Below the pieces are notes generated by a model. The model ran no database searches, had not been told where the DNA came from, and saw only the letters and a program-made list of their open reading frames with translations. Source: Anabaena azotica FACHB-119 (GTDB lineage: Bacteria > Cyanobacteriota > Cyanobacteriia > Cyanobacteriales > Nostocaceae). Taken from it: DNA of 64,000 nt. The stretch covers positions 62,001 through 126,000 of the forward strand of contig NZ_JACJSG010000012.1 in assembly GCF_014697625.1 (NCBI RefSeq). Reading direction: 5' to 3'. Shown here piece by piece: positions 1 through 8,269 of this stretch (position 1 is its first letter; every line of letters starts with the position of its first letter). The translations under genes were made by a program, and so were the position numbers.

Positions 1-1
1 T

Positions 2-214
2 AGTGATGGCACAAGTAACTCTTTGTCAGTTCTTGGTTTGTCATGGAATAGTACAAACACAACTTTAACGGTGCTAGCAGATTCTTGGGCGTTTCCTCGC
101 CGTCCTAACAAAACTTCTATGAGTTGTACTGGTTCATCACCTTTTAAATATGTGGCTGTTTTCACAGGTGATTTGATCACCATGAGCGGCGCTGCGGCTA
201 TTGGTTGTAATTAG
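2..214 (+). CDS. C-terminal part of an unidentified protein (5' end outside window)
   Basis: The frame is open from the first complete codon of the window to a TAG at 212-214, so this is most likely the last ~70 residues of a gene that starts upstream. A TTG at 23 could be an internal start, but no Shine-Dalgarno precedes it. The visible residues are rich in Ser, Thr, Gly and Asn with short hydrophobic stretches, as in a secreted or surface protein or a phage-tail-like beta structure. I recognise no family. No neighbour helps, because the next 290 bases carry no gene. The frame may also be open by chance. Confidence 0.4.
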   Translation, partial: SDGTSNSLSVLGLSWNSTNTTLTVLADSWAFPRRPNKTSMSCTGSSPFKYVAVFTGDLITMSGAAAIGCN

Positions 215-442
215 GTTACTAAGCTCCTGCGGTTAGCCTAACGCCTGTATAATTGTTCAGTGTTGATGTTATTTTTTGATCAGGGTTGTATCTTTTCTTA
301 TTGGCGAATTAGTGCAGCGTATTGGGTAAAGCGATCGTTATTCAAATAAAAAAATAATGGCTCTGGATTGAGCCAAGTCAGCTTTTAAGTAAAAACAGTA
401 ATTAAAAATCTACTATGCTTATGCTAAAATATATACGCAGAT

Positions 443-469
443 AGCCTATTTGATTTTTTCAAATAGGCT
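443..469 (+). promoter_or_regulatory. Strong hairpin upstream of the 44-aa ORF
   Basis: Two 11-bp arms (443-453 and 459-469) pair perfectly around a T-rich 5-nt loop, 22 nt before the ribosome binding site of the small ORF at 502. No U-run follows the 3' arm, so it is not a standard terminator. It may be a leader-RNA structure or a processing or attenuation site. The rest of 215-442 is AT-rich with one HIP1-like site and no recognisable gene. Confidence 0.5.
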
Positions 470-501
470 AATATCCATAATTAAATAAAAGGGAGGAAAA
501 A

Positions 502-636
502 GTGCTTAAGCACTTACTTTTTGCTTTCGCTATGCTAGTCATGGTGGCAGTTATTTGCTATTGCCTTTCCACTATGACTAGTAACGTCGATTCTATTTTA
601 AAGTCAGTGATCACATTAATCACTATGCTGAGATAG
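502..636 (+). CDS. 44-residue hydrophobic small protein, single membrane segment
   Basis: A GTG start at 502 lies 6 nt after a strong Shine-Dalgarno (GGGAGG at 491-496), and the frame ends at TAG 634-636. The peptide starts MLKHLLFAFAMLVMVAVICY, so residues 4-22 form one membrane-spanning helix. A short polar segment (TSNVDS) and a second, weaker hydrophobic stretch follow. A leader hairpin precedes it and a good intrinsic terminator follows 25 nt later, giving a self-contained transcription unit. I recognise no family. It could be a membrane small protein (photosystem- or toxin-like peptide), but nothing in the sequence decides this. The signals around it, more than its length, argue that it is real. 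Confidence 0.55.
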   Translation: MLKHLLFAFAMLVMVAVICYCLSTMTSNVDSILKSVITLITMLR

Positions 637-660
637 AAATCTCAATCAATTATAAATCTA

Positions 661-695
661 CCTAAAGAGGAGTGATAATCTTCTTTAGGTTTTTT
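661..695 (+). terminator. Rho-independent terminator after the 44-aa ORF
   Basis: The arms CCTAAAGAGG and CTTCTTTAGG (9 of 10 pairs) are followed directly by a T-run (TTTTTT at 690-695). It lies 25 nt after the stop of the small ORF. The 400 bases after it, to 1109, hold only repeats. Confidence 0.7.
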
Positions 696-901
696 AGTCA
701 CTAAAAATTTAGTAACTAAATTTTTGTACCTTATCTCAAATCTAGAATTAGTATAACACCATTAAATTGAGATCGTAAAGTAGTCACAAATTCTAGAGCC
801 ACTCTATTCGCTTTCCACTCGGAAAATACCTATAAATTTCCTTGTTTGCGTCTTTGCGCCTTTGCGTGAGCCTAACAATTATTTTGGTAATCATCTAGTC
901 T

Positions 902-956
902 GTAGGGTGGGCATTGCCCACCGGTTCATGGTTTTGGTGGGCAATGCCCACCCTAC
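902..956. repeat. Perfect 21-bp inverted repeat (palindromic interspersed element)
   Basis: Arms 902-922 and 936-956 are exact reverse complements around a 13-nt loop; the core is GTAGGGTGGGCATTGCCCACC. A related palindrome with the same kind of loop (CATGG[T/C]TTTGG) lies at 30385-30441, so this is a dispersed family of cyanobacterial palindromes. It stands among other short repeats (GC-rich CCCCTCTCC...GGAGAGGGG at about 993-1025, and a 'tttgcgtctttgcgcc' motif at about 846-866). No gene is seen between 637 and 1109. Confidence 0.8.
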
Positions 957-1109
957 GATTTCAAAAATCAAGTGTGAGTCCTATATTGAAGCCCCTCTCC
1001 GCGTCGGAGAGGGGTTGGGGAGAGGTCTATCAAACTGGATGTTACAAGATTTCAACAATTTTTGACTCGCAAATAAAAGCCTCTGTCACCTGTAACCTGT
1101 CCCCTATCA

Positions 1110-1413
1110 TTAATAATGATTGCCTGATTTGCGATGATGGACTGCTGTTACACCATCCTGATTTAAGACTTTACCGTTCTCTACAGTGGCGTAAACTAAC
1201 CAGTGGTCGCCTGACTCCATCCGATTTTTAACTGAACATTCCAAATAAGCAAGGGCATCTTTCAGTACAGGACTGCCGTTTTCGGCTTGTTCTGTGGCTA
1301 CATCAGCAAATCTATCTTGTCCTGGGACGAAGGGTTTGAGGAAGTGTTTCATCAACCCCAAATGATTGCCTTCTTTAAGAACATTAAGGACAAACTTATT
1401 ACCAGTATGCGTA
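1110..1413 (-). pseudogene. 3' remnant of a diflavin flavoprotein (flavin reductase domain)
   Basis: The reverse strand encodes about 100 residues that match, from memory of the family, the extreme C-terminus of cyanobacterial diflavin flavoproteins (flavodiiron proteins with a C-terminal flavin reductase domain). Recognisable stretches are GNKFVLNVLKEGNHLGLMKH, KPFVPGQDRF, YLECSV, GDHWLVYATV and DGVTAVHHRKSG. Coding homology begins abruptly near 1410, where the upstream DNA becomes a repeat (TGTAGGGTGTGTGAC). The metallo-beta-lactamase, flavodoxin and most of the reductase domains are missing. An ATG at 1361 gives an 83-codon ORF, but it lies inside the domain. I infer a decayed gene whose 5' part was lost to a repeat insertion or deletion. 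Intact homologues reduce O2 to water alongside photosystem I. Confidence 0.75.
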
Positions 1414-1529
1414 AGTCTGTAGGGTGTGTGACTGGCGATAATATTTGAACGTAGTCATGAGACTTGTAGCGTCACGCACCAAACACCAATTGTGACACTT
1501 GCGTAAGTCCTGGGGAAACTAATTTAAAC

Positions 1530-4500
1530 CTAAAAAAGAGAAACTAAAGCAGAGATTCCAGAATCTAATGCTGTCTTTTGTGGCTTTTGGTTGACAACTA
1601 AGTTATTTATTTCATATCCCATCTTTTGCAGATTACTTAATATCAATTCATCTCTTTGCTGCCAAACATGAAATATTTCTTGTCTACCATCAGCAAGTAT
1701 TGCTGAATCGATTTGATAAACATCATTGACTTTTTTTAATTTCAATCCCAACAAACTTAACAGACGGCTCAAAACTTTGATAGCTGTAATTTTTTCCTGA
1801 AAGCGAATAAAATCAATACCTAGCACTCTTTTAATTTGTTTACTATGTTGGAAGACAACATCTTTTAGCCAGATTAAATCAGAATCATTTTCATTAAATT
1901 CTCGCTCTGTTTCTAGGAACTGTTGCATTCCTAAAGCTCTCATTGCCTCAACTTTTAAAGTATAGGTCTTTAAATCCGGCAAGAAAACTTTACCATTTCC
2001 CCAAGATAATTGTTGATGCCATTCCTGTTGGTCTCTAATTTGAAAGTATTCACTTTCATGAGTCAGATAGTAATGGATTAATAATTGAGTGTAATATCCT
2101 TGGTCATCCCGCAATTTTAGCTGGGGAGTTACTAACACACCATATCTTTGTCGAAGATTGTATTTTTGAATTTGATTGCGTTCGTCATCTGTTAGAGAAT
2201 GTTTGGCTGACAGATGCTCATATTCTAAATAATCAATCTCCTTAGCATTAGCTACGTTAGTTGCTAATGTTAGTTGATTTTGCTGCTTAATCTTCTTGAT
2301 TTGCCGCTTAATTTCTTTACCTTTTTGGCGTTTTTCTAACCAATCTTTTTGGACTTTGACAATTTCTAGAACTAACCTTTGCCGTTCTTTTAAATCACTT
2401 GGTTCAGTCGCTAGGAATGCCAAGCGTAAATCTCTAATAATGTTATTATGAACTGCTTTACTCCGCAAGCGAATTTGATGCCCGTCATTAGTTAGTCCCT
2501 CTTCCATAGATTGGCGATAAAGACGAATAGAAGCATTTACTCTTGCAGATAATTTAGCCCATGTTCGCAAGTGAATAGGGTCATAAACTAAGGGTAAATC
2601 TACATCTATTTTATGTAAGGGACTCAGCAAAGCTAGGTTTTCTTTTTGATTTTCTTGATACCAATCAGATAGTAAACGATAATTTGTACTACCACTACCA
2701 ATTAAGCCGATTCCTCGCTTGGCACACCAGACAATTCGAGGTACACTATCTCTAACTCTAGCTAGTGCTTGTCTTGCTTCTGAATCAGGAATAACTCCTT
2801 GAAAGATACCATACACTCGATCAAAATGTTGTACATCAATACTAATACCTGTGCCTAAACTAGGAGTGACAAAGACGGTATTATATCCAGTGATTTTCTG
2901 GTTAATGGCTGCAACAAAATCAACGGCTGCATGACCGGGAGTGCTGGTTGTATGACTATTAACTACTAAGGTTTTAGGGAACTCATACCGCAATTTTTCT
3001 AAACGTTCTTTAAGATAACGTTCGATTGTTTCGCAACTGTAACGTCCAGAGCGGCTATCAGTTGTTACATAACATTTACGTCCTGCTAGTAAATCCAATT
3101 CTAATTGCTGAATTAAGGGAATTGGATTAGGAGAATCATAAAAGGTTACTTCCCAACCTCGCTGTGGTTTCCATTGATTTACTACCACCCAAGGTGTGAT
3201 TTTACAACCTGATAAACTCTGCAAGTATTCTAATGATACATCTGATAAATCGGCATCTTGGGCAATTACTAAACCACCTGTGGATAAAACTAGAGAAATT
3301 AATTGCTGAAATAATCTGAGAATTTTGACGCGCTTGTGTTTACAGGTATTACTGTTGAGGAGATGCCACAATGACTGCTCAACTTCATCTAAGATGATGA
3401 TTGCACCTCGCCATTGTTCTGGGTGTAGTTTCCAAATAGAATCAACGCATAAACCTAAAGATTGATTGTTGATGTTATCTATCAAATCACTATTTTTTCT
3501 GAGGGACTCTGGATTATTTAATCCCCATTGAATGCCAATCTTTTCACACAAGAAACGTCCTAATTGGATTCTATGAGTAATTAATAATACTGGTCTATTG
3601 ATTGTTTTTGCTTGATGTACAACTGCTTGTAATGCCGTGGTTTTTCCTGTACCTTTTGCTGATTTGACCCCAATTAATCCAGAGGTGGGAAAAGCTATTT
3701 CTCCTAAATATGGACGATTAACTGTAATTGCAGGTGGAATGGTTAATTCGGTGTGGGGTTTGATTTGTGCTAGATAAATTTCTAAATCTACGCTTTGGCG
3801 ATAAACTTTATCAAAACTATTTACGCCTTTAGCAACTATTAACTCATCTACACCTTTCTCGGAACCTGGCAGTTCGATAACTTTTACAGGGCATTTTTTA
3901 GCTTGAAATAAACAACCAAGTTGGGCGATCGCATTACTAACAGCAGCTATTTTTCTCGGTTGAGTTTCATAATCAAAACAGATATAAAATGGGCGCTTTG
4001 TCATTGCAAAGGCGGCTAAGTCAGGAATTAGCTGACGACTGACGACTTTACCAAATTTATCTTTGACAACTCTGTAGCCACTGGTAATCCCAGGAATTGC
4101 GATCGCCACATATCCTTGAGATAATAATGTGGCCGCTTTCTTGGCTCCTTCGCAAATAATCACGGGTATATTACGTTCCATCACCCATTGCCAAAAGCCT
4201 TCCGCCTCACCTTGAGCATTTATAGTCACATCTTCAGGCATAGGGTAATTGTAACGCTGGCAGACTTGCTGCCATATCTCCCACGTTACCCGCAGACAAA
4301 ATATCCGCGTTGCTGTGCTGGGGGGATGTTCATATTTGATAGACTTACCATTTTGATTTGTTCGCGGTTGGTTTGGCTTAAAGCATCCCCATTCCATAGG
4401 TTGCCAATTGTTGAGAGGATCTAACCCAGAACACCACCAACCCCCCGCAGTCACATGACTATATCGCTCTAGCCAACCACTTCTCACCATACCTGTATTG

Positions 4501-4694
4501 GTACGGGGTAACTGTTCGGAAATCAATAGATGCTCATAGGCGCTTATGCCTTGCAGAGAACTAAAGTTAAGCTTTACTAAGTGTAATCCTATACCACTAC
4601 TCTTGACTAATTCTTCCAAGTGTTGTGGCTGTAAATCTAGCAGAGGCATGGGGCAAACCGCGAACGGAATTAAGATGAATTTAAAACTTAGCAC
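1530..4694 (-). CDS. Plasmid-type replication protein, CyRepA1 family
   Basis: This large protein has the architecture of cyanobacterial CyRepA1 plasmid replication proteins. The N-terminal half contains a DUF3854/TOPRIM-like segment (VIICEGAKKAATLL near residues 175-190, and an acidic FYICFDYE motif near 240). A P-loop helicase follows, with Walker A GVKSAKGTGKTT near 340-350 and Walker B IIILDE near 432. The remainder has a Lys/Gln-rich coiled region. Family members are thought to combine primase-like and helicase functions. The frame can start at GTG 4694 (1054 aa) or, more naturally, at ATG 4649, which begins MPLLDLQPQHLEEL; neither has a clear ribosome binding site. No partition genes are nearby and the surroundings look chromosomal, so this may be an integrated plasmid remnant. 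The AT-rich 500 bp upstream could hold an old origin, but I see no iterons. Confidence 0.8.
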   Translation of the reverse strand: MLSFKFILIPFAVCPMPLLDLQPQHLEELVKSSGIGLHLVKLNFSSLQGISAYEHLLISEQLPRTNTGMVRSGWLERYSHVTAGGWWCSGLDPLNNWQPMEWGCFKPNQPRTNQNGKSIKYEHPPSTATRIFCLRVTWEIWQQVCQRYNYPMPEDVTINAQGEAEGFWQWVMERNIPVIICEGAKKAATLLSQGYVAIAIPGITSGYRVVKDKFGKVVSRQLIPDLAAFAMTKRPFYICFDYETQPRKIAAVSNAIAQLGCLFQAKKCPVKVIELPGSEKGVDELIVAKGVNSFDKVYRQSVDLEIYLAQIKPHTELTIPPAITVNRPYLGEIAFPTSGLIGVKSAKGTGKTTALQAVVHQAKTINRPVLLITHRIQLGRFLCEKIGIQWGLNNPESLRKNSDLIDNINNQSLGLCVDSIWKLHPEQWRGAIIILDEVEQSLWHLLNSNTCKHKRVKILRLFQQLISLVLSTGGLVIAQDADLSDVSLEYLQSLSGCKITPWVVVNQWKPQRGWEVTFYDSPNPIPLIQQLELDLLAGRKCYVTTDSRSGRYSCETIERYLKERLEKLRYEFPKTLVVNSHTTSTPGHAAVDFVAAINQKITGYNTVFVTPSLGTGISIDVQHFDRVYGIFQGVIPDSEARQALARVRDSVPRIVWCAKRGIGLIGSGSTNYRLLSDWYQENQKENLALLSPLHKIDVDLPLVYDPIHLRTWAKLSARVNASIRLYRQSMEEGLTNDGHQIRLRSKAVHNNIIRDLRLAFLATEPSDLKERQRLVLEIVKVQKDWLEKRQKGKEIKRQIKKIKQQNQLTLATNVANAKEIDYLEYEHLSAKHSLTDDERNQIQKYNLRQRYGVLVTPQLKLRDDQGYYTQLLIHYYLTHESEYFQIRDQQEWHQQLSWGNGKVFLPDLKTYTLKVEAMRALGMQQFLETEREFNENDSDLIWLKDVVFQHSKQIKRVLGIDFIRFQEKITAIKVLSRLLSLLGLKLKKVNDVYQIDSAILADGRQEIFHVWQQRDELILSNLQKMGYEINNLVVNQKPQKTALDSGISALVSLF

Positions 4695-5098
4695 GCCTTG
4701 ACTAGTTTGTTATGGAAGAAAATTTGAATTTTACTTAATACTTTTATTACTTCGTTTTGGAAAATACATCGGTATAGGTGGCAGTGGTTGATTTTCTGTG
4801 ATCCCATTGCTCAAGTAATAATTTTGTATTGCAATATTTATTACAATTAAATTTTATATTTCAGTAACTTTACTAACTAATCTTGAGTAACATAGATTTA
4901 TAAGCTTTGTCAATCAAAAGTTTGGTGAAAATAAGAGATTTTAGAGATTTTTATCATAATTATTTTTTAATACAGAAAATTTGCGTTTGATTACTGATGT
5001 AATCGAGGAAAACACTAGTTAATTTATCTGACACAATTATTTAAACCTAAGTACAAGCTTAGGTGTTTGCGTCAGCCATTTTACGAGTCGTGATGCGT
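4695..5098. other. AT-rich gene-free stretch upstream of the replication gene
   Basis: About 400 bases without a plausible ORF, strongly AT-rich with runs of A and T. It must contain the promoter of the leftward replication gene, but I cannot place -35/-10 boxes with confidence. No direct repeats long enough to be plasmid iterons are visible. Confidence 0.4.
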
Positions 5099-6463
5099 AA
5101 AGCCCCCGTATTTTTAATCGGGGGATATAAGCGAACAGGACAAATTTATTTGTCCGTAATGCTTACAAAGCATAAATACGATTTATAATATTAAAGGAGG
5201 TGATGAACAAGTGTTTAACCTGACATACGAATTTAAGTTAAAGCCAACCCATGCACAAAGCCAGATATTTGAAGACTGGCTAGAAATTAATCGCCGTGTT
5301 TATAACTATGCACTGGCTGAACGCAAGGACTGGTACTTATCACGTAGTTGTCAGATCAACGCTTGCTCACTTAAGCACGAATATATTATCCCTGCCGACA
5401 CACCTCGCCCAACCTACGCCAGCCAGTGCAAAGCGTTAACTGCTGCCAAAAAAGAGTTTCCTGAGCTTAAAAAAGTACAGTCTCAAGTTTTGCAGCAAAC
5501 ATTAAAGCGTCTAGAAGTTGCATTTGTGGCTATGTGGGAGAGAAATCACGGTTTCCCCCGATTCAAAAAATCGGGACGGATGCGGTATGAGTGTTTTCCC
5601 ACAGATGCAAGGTGAAAGGCTGAAGCCAGGAATGGTTAATTTGCCCGTGATTGGATGGGTTAAATTCCGACAATCAAGGGAGATACCTAATGGTGGCGTA
5701 GTCAAGCAAGCCCGTGTGGTCAAGCGTGTTTCTGGATGGTACGTGATGCTAACAGTTCAATGGGATGTGTCTGTACCATCATCAACACCACATGGGGAAG
5801 GCGTGGGAATTGATGTAGGGTTAACAAGCTTTATTGCTACTTCTAACGGGCTAACTGTCAAGCGCCCAAGGTTTTTTGTAGATGCCGAACGCAAGCTTAA
5901 ATTGCTGCAACAGCGTGTTTCCAGAAAGCGACTAGGTTCAAAAAATTGGCACAAAGCCCAAAAGAAGGTGGCGAAACTGCATGAGTACGTTGTCAACTGT
6001 CGTAAGGACTGGCACTCTAAACTGTCTCACCAAATCTGTAATGATGCCGGAATGGTATTTGTTGAAGATTTGAACTTAGTCGGGCTATCTCGTGGGATGT
6101 TAGGGAAGCATTGCTTAGATGCAGGGTTTGGTCAATTCTTTAATATCTTAGAACAGACCTGCTTTAAGCGTGGTGTTTATTTCCAAAAAGTAGATAGCCG
6201 TAAAACTAGCCAAATTTGCCCTAGTTGCGGTGTTGAGACAGGTAAGAAAGAGTTATCAGAACGTACTCATGTTTGCTCAAATTGCGGATATACCACTGAT
6301 AGAGATGTGGCAGCCGCGCAAGTAGTTCTCCAAAGGGGGCTTGCAGCCGTAGGGCATACGGTCAAGATGCTTGCTGTTCGCGTAGCGGCGCGTTAGCGCG
6401 GGTAAATTCGTTGGAATCCCCGTGAAGCAAGAATCCCCGAATTTCTAATTCGGGGAGTGTCAA
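5098..6463 (+). mobile_element. IS200/IS605-group element with a frameshifted tnpB (copy 1)
   Basis: The left end carries a subterminal palindrome, CCCCGT...ATCGGGG (about 5104-5124). The right end carries a second one, CCCCGAATTTCTAATTCGGGG (about 6436-6455), and the element appears to end GTGTCAA near 6463. The same end motif, in reverse complement (TTGACA), marks the tnpB-proximal ends of the two other TnpB elements in this window. Only tnpB is present; there is no tnpA, as in IS1341-type elements. The right end overlaps where a guide (omega) RNA would be encoded. Exact cleavage sites are inferred. Confidence 0.7.
5211..6396 (+). pseudogene. tnpB: TnpB RNA-guided nuclease, disrupted by a frameshift
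   Basis: Translation begins at GTG 5211 after a strong Shine-Dalgarno (AAAGGAGGTGA). The first frame encodes the N-terminal helical and beta-barrel part up to FPRFKKSGRMRY. The reading frame then jumps: homology continues one frame over as SVFPQM...LPVIGWVKFRQSREIP, so one extra base near 5589 (or an equivalent loss) breaks the gene. The downstream frame keeps the RuvC residues (Asp in GIDVGLTSF, Glu in VFVEDLNLVG, Asp in DRDVAAAQ) and the Cys4 zinc motif (CPSCG...CSNCG). The last residues are also altered: a GTTCGCGTAGCGGCGCGTTAGCGC-type repeat has entered the 3' end and supplies the present stop codon. TnpB cuts DNA next to a short target-adjacent motif, guided by omega RNA. This copy is probably inactive unless frameshifting rescues it. 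Confidence 0.85.
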
Positions 6464-6491
6464 GAGAGATGAAGCGGTGAAATGCAAAACT

Positions 6492-6698
6492 TATAGCAGG
6501 GGACAGGTGACAGGGGACAGGTGAGTCCAGTCCTGTTCGCGTAGCGTCCCGTAGGGAAGGCGGGTTTCCCGCGACCTGGGAACTGGCGTTCGCCCTTGGC
6601 GTGCCGAAGGCATACCCGGAGGGTGATAGGCTGAAAAGCCGCTTGTCATAAAGATTCTATGATTCATCCTTGTCCTAACCTATGTGGCTACTGCCATA
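6492..6698 (-). repeat. MITE-like repeat with TATAGCAG ends, interrupted by a palindromic repeat
   Basis: On the reverse strand this reads like the elements at 16318-16422 and 58732-58829: a TATGGCAG end, a conserved 'gccacata-gttaggaca' block, then 'cctgtcccctgctata'. Here the middle is expanded by about 100 bases of palindromic STRR sequence (GCGTAGCGTCCCGTAGGGAAGG...). The gene-free interval 6464-6876 is otherwise unremarkable. Confidence 0.6.
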
Positions 6699-6876
6699 AA
6701 TCAAATCTGGAATTAATCACCCATGCTAATATTCATGTGAACTAGAACCCCAATACCAATCCACAGGAGAATACAAAATATAATTGTTCAATGAGCGTAT
6801 CTTTCCTTTTTAGCAATCTGGTTATATTATCTTCAATCGTTCTTAGAAATCTAACTTTATTCAGTACGGTATCTCT

Positions 6877-7038
6877 ATGGGACGCGCTCGTTCTAAATCT
6901 GACCTGCCTACAAAAATCTGTCCGGTATGTCAACGTCCCTTTACATGGCGGAAAAAATGGGAAGATTGTTGGGACGAAGTTAAATATTGTTCAGAACGTT
7001 GTCGCCGTCGTCGTTCTGAGGCTAAAACCGGGGACTAA
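6877..7038 (+). CDS. DUF2256 small zinc-binding protein
   Basis: This is a 53-residue ORF starting at ATG 6877. It begins MGRARSKSDLPTKIC and carries two Cys pairs (CPVC at residues 15-18; CSERC at 38-42), with Trp-rich PFTWRKKWEDCWDEV between them and an Arg-rich tail. That pattern is the DUF2256 family of short, widely conserved proteins of unknown function, probably a treble-clef-like zinc fold that may bind nucleic acid. The size agrees with the family. Longer ORFs in other frames across this region are shadows. Rightward STRR heptamers (CAGTTGA/CAGTTAA at about 7041-7075) separate it from the peptidase gene. Confidence 0.8.
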   Translation: MGRARSKSDLPTKICPVCQRPFTWRKKWEDCWDEVKYCSERCRRRRSEAKTGD

Positions 7039-7113
7039 ATCAGTTGACAGTTGACAGTTAACAGTTAACAGTTGACTGACACAGCCAATATTCAAAAATA
7101 ATGCAGGGTATAA

Positions 7114-8070
7114 ATGAGGTCACAGGTGCAACCAAAATTAATTATTCATGGGGGAGCAGGTAGTTCTCTCCACGGTAAAGGCGGATTGGAGGCAGTGCGC
7201 CAAACGCTTCACGCTGTGGTAGAAGAAGTCTACGCTCTATTATTGTCAGGTGTGAATGCTTCCGTTGCAGTGGTGAGGGGTTGTCAACTGTTGGAAGATG
7301 AACCCCGCTTCAATGCTGGTACTGGTTCGGTGCTGCAATCTGATGGTCAAATCCGCATGAGTGCTTCTATCATGGATGGTGCATTAGGGCGCTTTAGTGG
7401 TGTAATTAATATTTCACGGGTAAAAAATCCGATTGATTTAGCACAATTTTTACAAACTTCCCCAGACCGAGTACTGTCAGATTATGGCGCGGCGGAATTA
7501 GCCAGGGAAATGCAGATTCCTAGCTACAATGCCTTGACTGAGTTGCGGTTACAAGAATGGATACAAGAACGGCAAGATAATTTTAAAAGCACGATGGCTG
7601 GGGTGATAGCAGAACCAGAATTACTAGAAACAAGTAATGCTGGACGCGGTACAATCGGCGTAGTAGCTTTAGATACTTATGGTAAGTTAGCTGCTGGTAC
7701 TTCTACAGGCGGTAAGGGCTTTGAACGCATTGGGCGAGTCAGTGATTCTGCTATGCCTGCGGGTAATTATGCTACTAATCATGCCGCCGTCAGTTGCACT
7801 GGTATCGGTGAAGATATTATTGATGAGAGCCTAGCACCAAGGATTGTGATTCGTGTCACAGATGGATTATCCCTGCAAGAGTCCATGAAGCGCTCATTTG
7901 CGGAAGCACACGAAAACAAAAGAGATTTTGGTGCGATCGCCTTAGATGCAAGCGGTGCGATCGCCTGGGGTAAAACCTGCGATGTCATCCTCGCCGCCTT
8001 CCATGACGGCGAGAAGATTGGCGATACATTAGAACTGCCTGTGGGTACGCAGGTGGGTTGTGTGAGTTAG
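7114..8070 (+). CDS. iaaA: Isoaspartyl peptidase / type III L-asparaginase (Ntn hydrolase)
   Basis: The 318-residue product matches plant-type asparaginases, which cleave beta-aspartyl dipeptides and asparagine and mature by autocleavage before a threonine. Visible hallmarks are LIIHGGAGSS near the N-terminus, FNAGTGSVLQSDG near residue 70, and the cleavage and nucleophile motif GRGTIGVVALD near 180, where the Thr of GTIG becomes the new N-terminus. GTSTGGKGFERIGRVSDS follows. In cyanobacteria this enzyme completes cyanophycin breakdown by hydrolysing beta-Asp-Arg to Asp and Arg, which is established for Nostoc-type strains. No cyanophycinase or cyanophycin synthetase gene is next to it here. 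It runs convergently with glmU, separated by GGGGAAT repeats. Confidence 0.93.
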   Translation: MRSQVQPKLIIHGGAGSSLHGKGGLEAVRQTLHAVVEEVYALLLSGVNASVAVVRGCQLLEDEPRFNAGTGSVLQSDGQIRMSASIMDGALGRFSGVINISRVKNPIDLAQFLQTSPDRVLSDYGAAELAREMQIPSYNALTELRLQEWIQERQDNFKSTMAGVIAEPELLETSNAGRGTIGVVALDTYGKLAAGTSTGGKGFERIGRVSDSAMPAGNYATNHAAVSCTGIGEDIIDESLAPRIVIRVTDGLSLQESMKRSFAEAHENKRDFGAIALDASGAIAWGKTCDVILAAFHDGEKIGDTLELPVGTQVGCVS

Positions 8071-8268
8071 GGATTGGGGAAGGGGGAATGGGGAATGGGG
8101 AATGGGGAAGGGGGAATGGGGAATGGGAAAGGGGGAATGGGAAGGCTTCTTCTTGTCTACTCATCTCCCTCATCTCCCTGTTCCCCTCCTGGGAGGGGTT
8201 AGGGGTGGGTTTCCCCCATCTCCCTCATCTCCCCCCTCTCCCCCATCTCCCCCCACTCCCCCATCTCC
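8068..8268. repeat. Short tandem repeats (GGGGAAT-type and CTCCCCCAT-type)
   Basis: The gap between two convergent genes is filled with degenerate tandem units: about ten copies of a G-rich 'ggggaat' heptamer on the left and C-rich 'cccccatctc' units on the right. The two halves are partly complementary and could fold. This is the cyanobacterial STRR class; apparent ORFs here are repeat translations. Confidence 0.8.
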
Positions 8269-8269
8269 C

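Noticed and set aside
4695..5098. Plasmid origin with iterons
   Set aside because: AT-rich but no direct repeats of iteron length are visible.
6791..7054. 87-codon rightward ORF over the DUF2256 gene
   Set aside because: It is in another frame; the Cys-rich 53-aa frame inside it matches a known family, and this one is composed of its frame-shifted residues.
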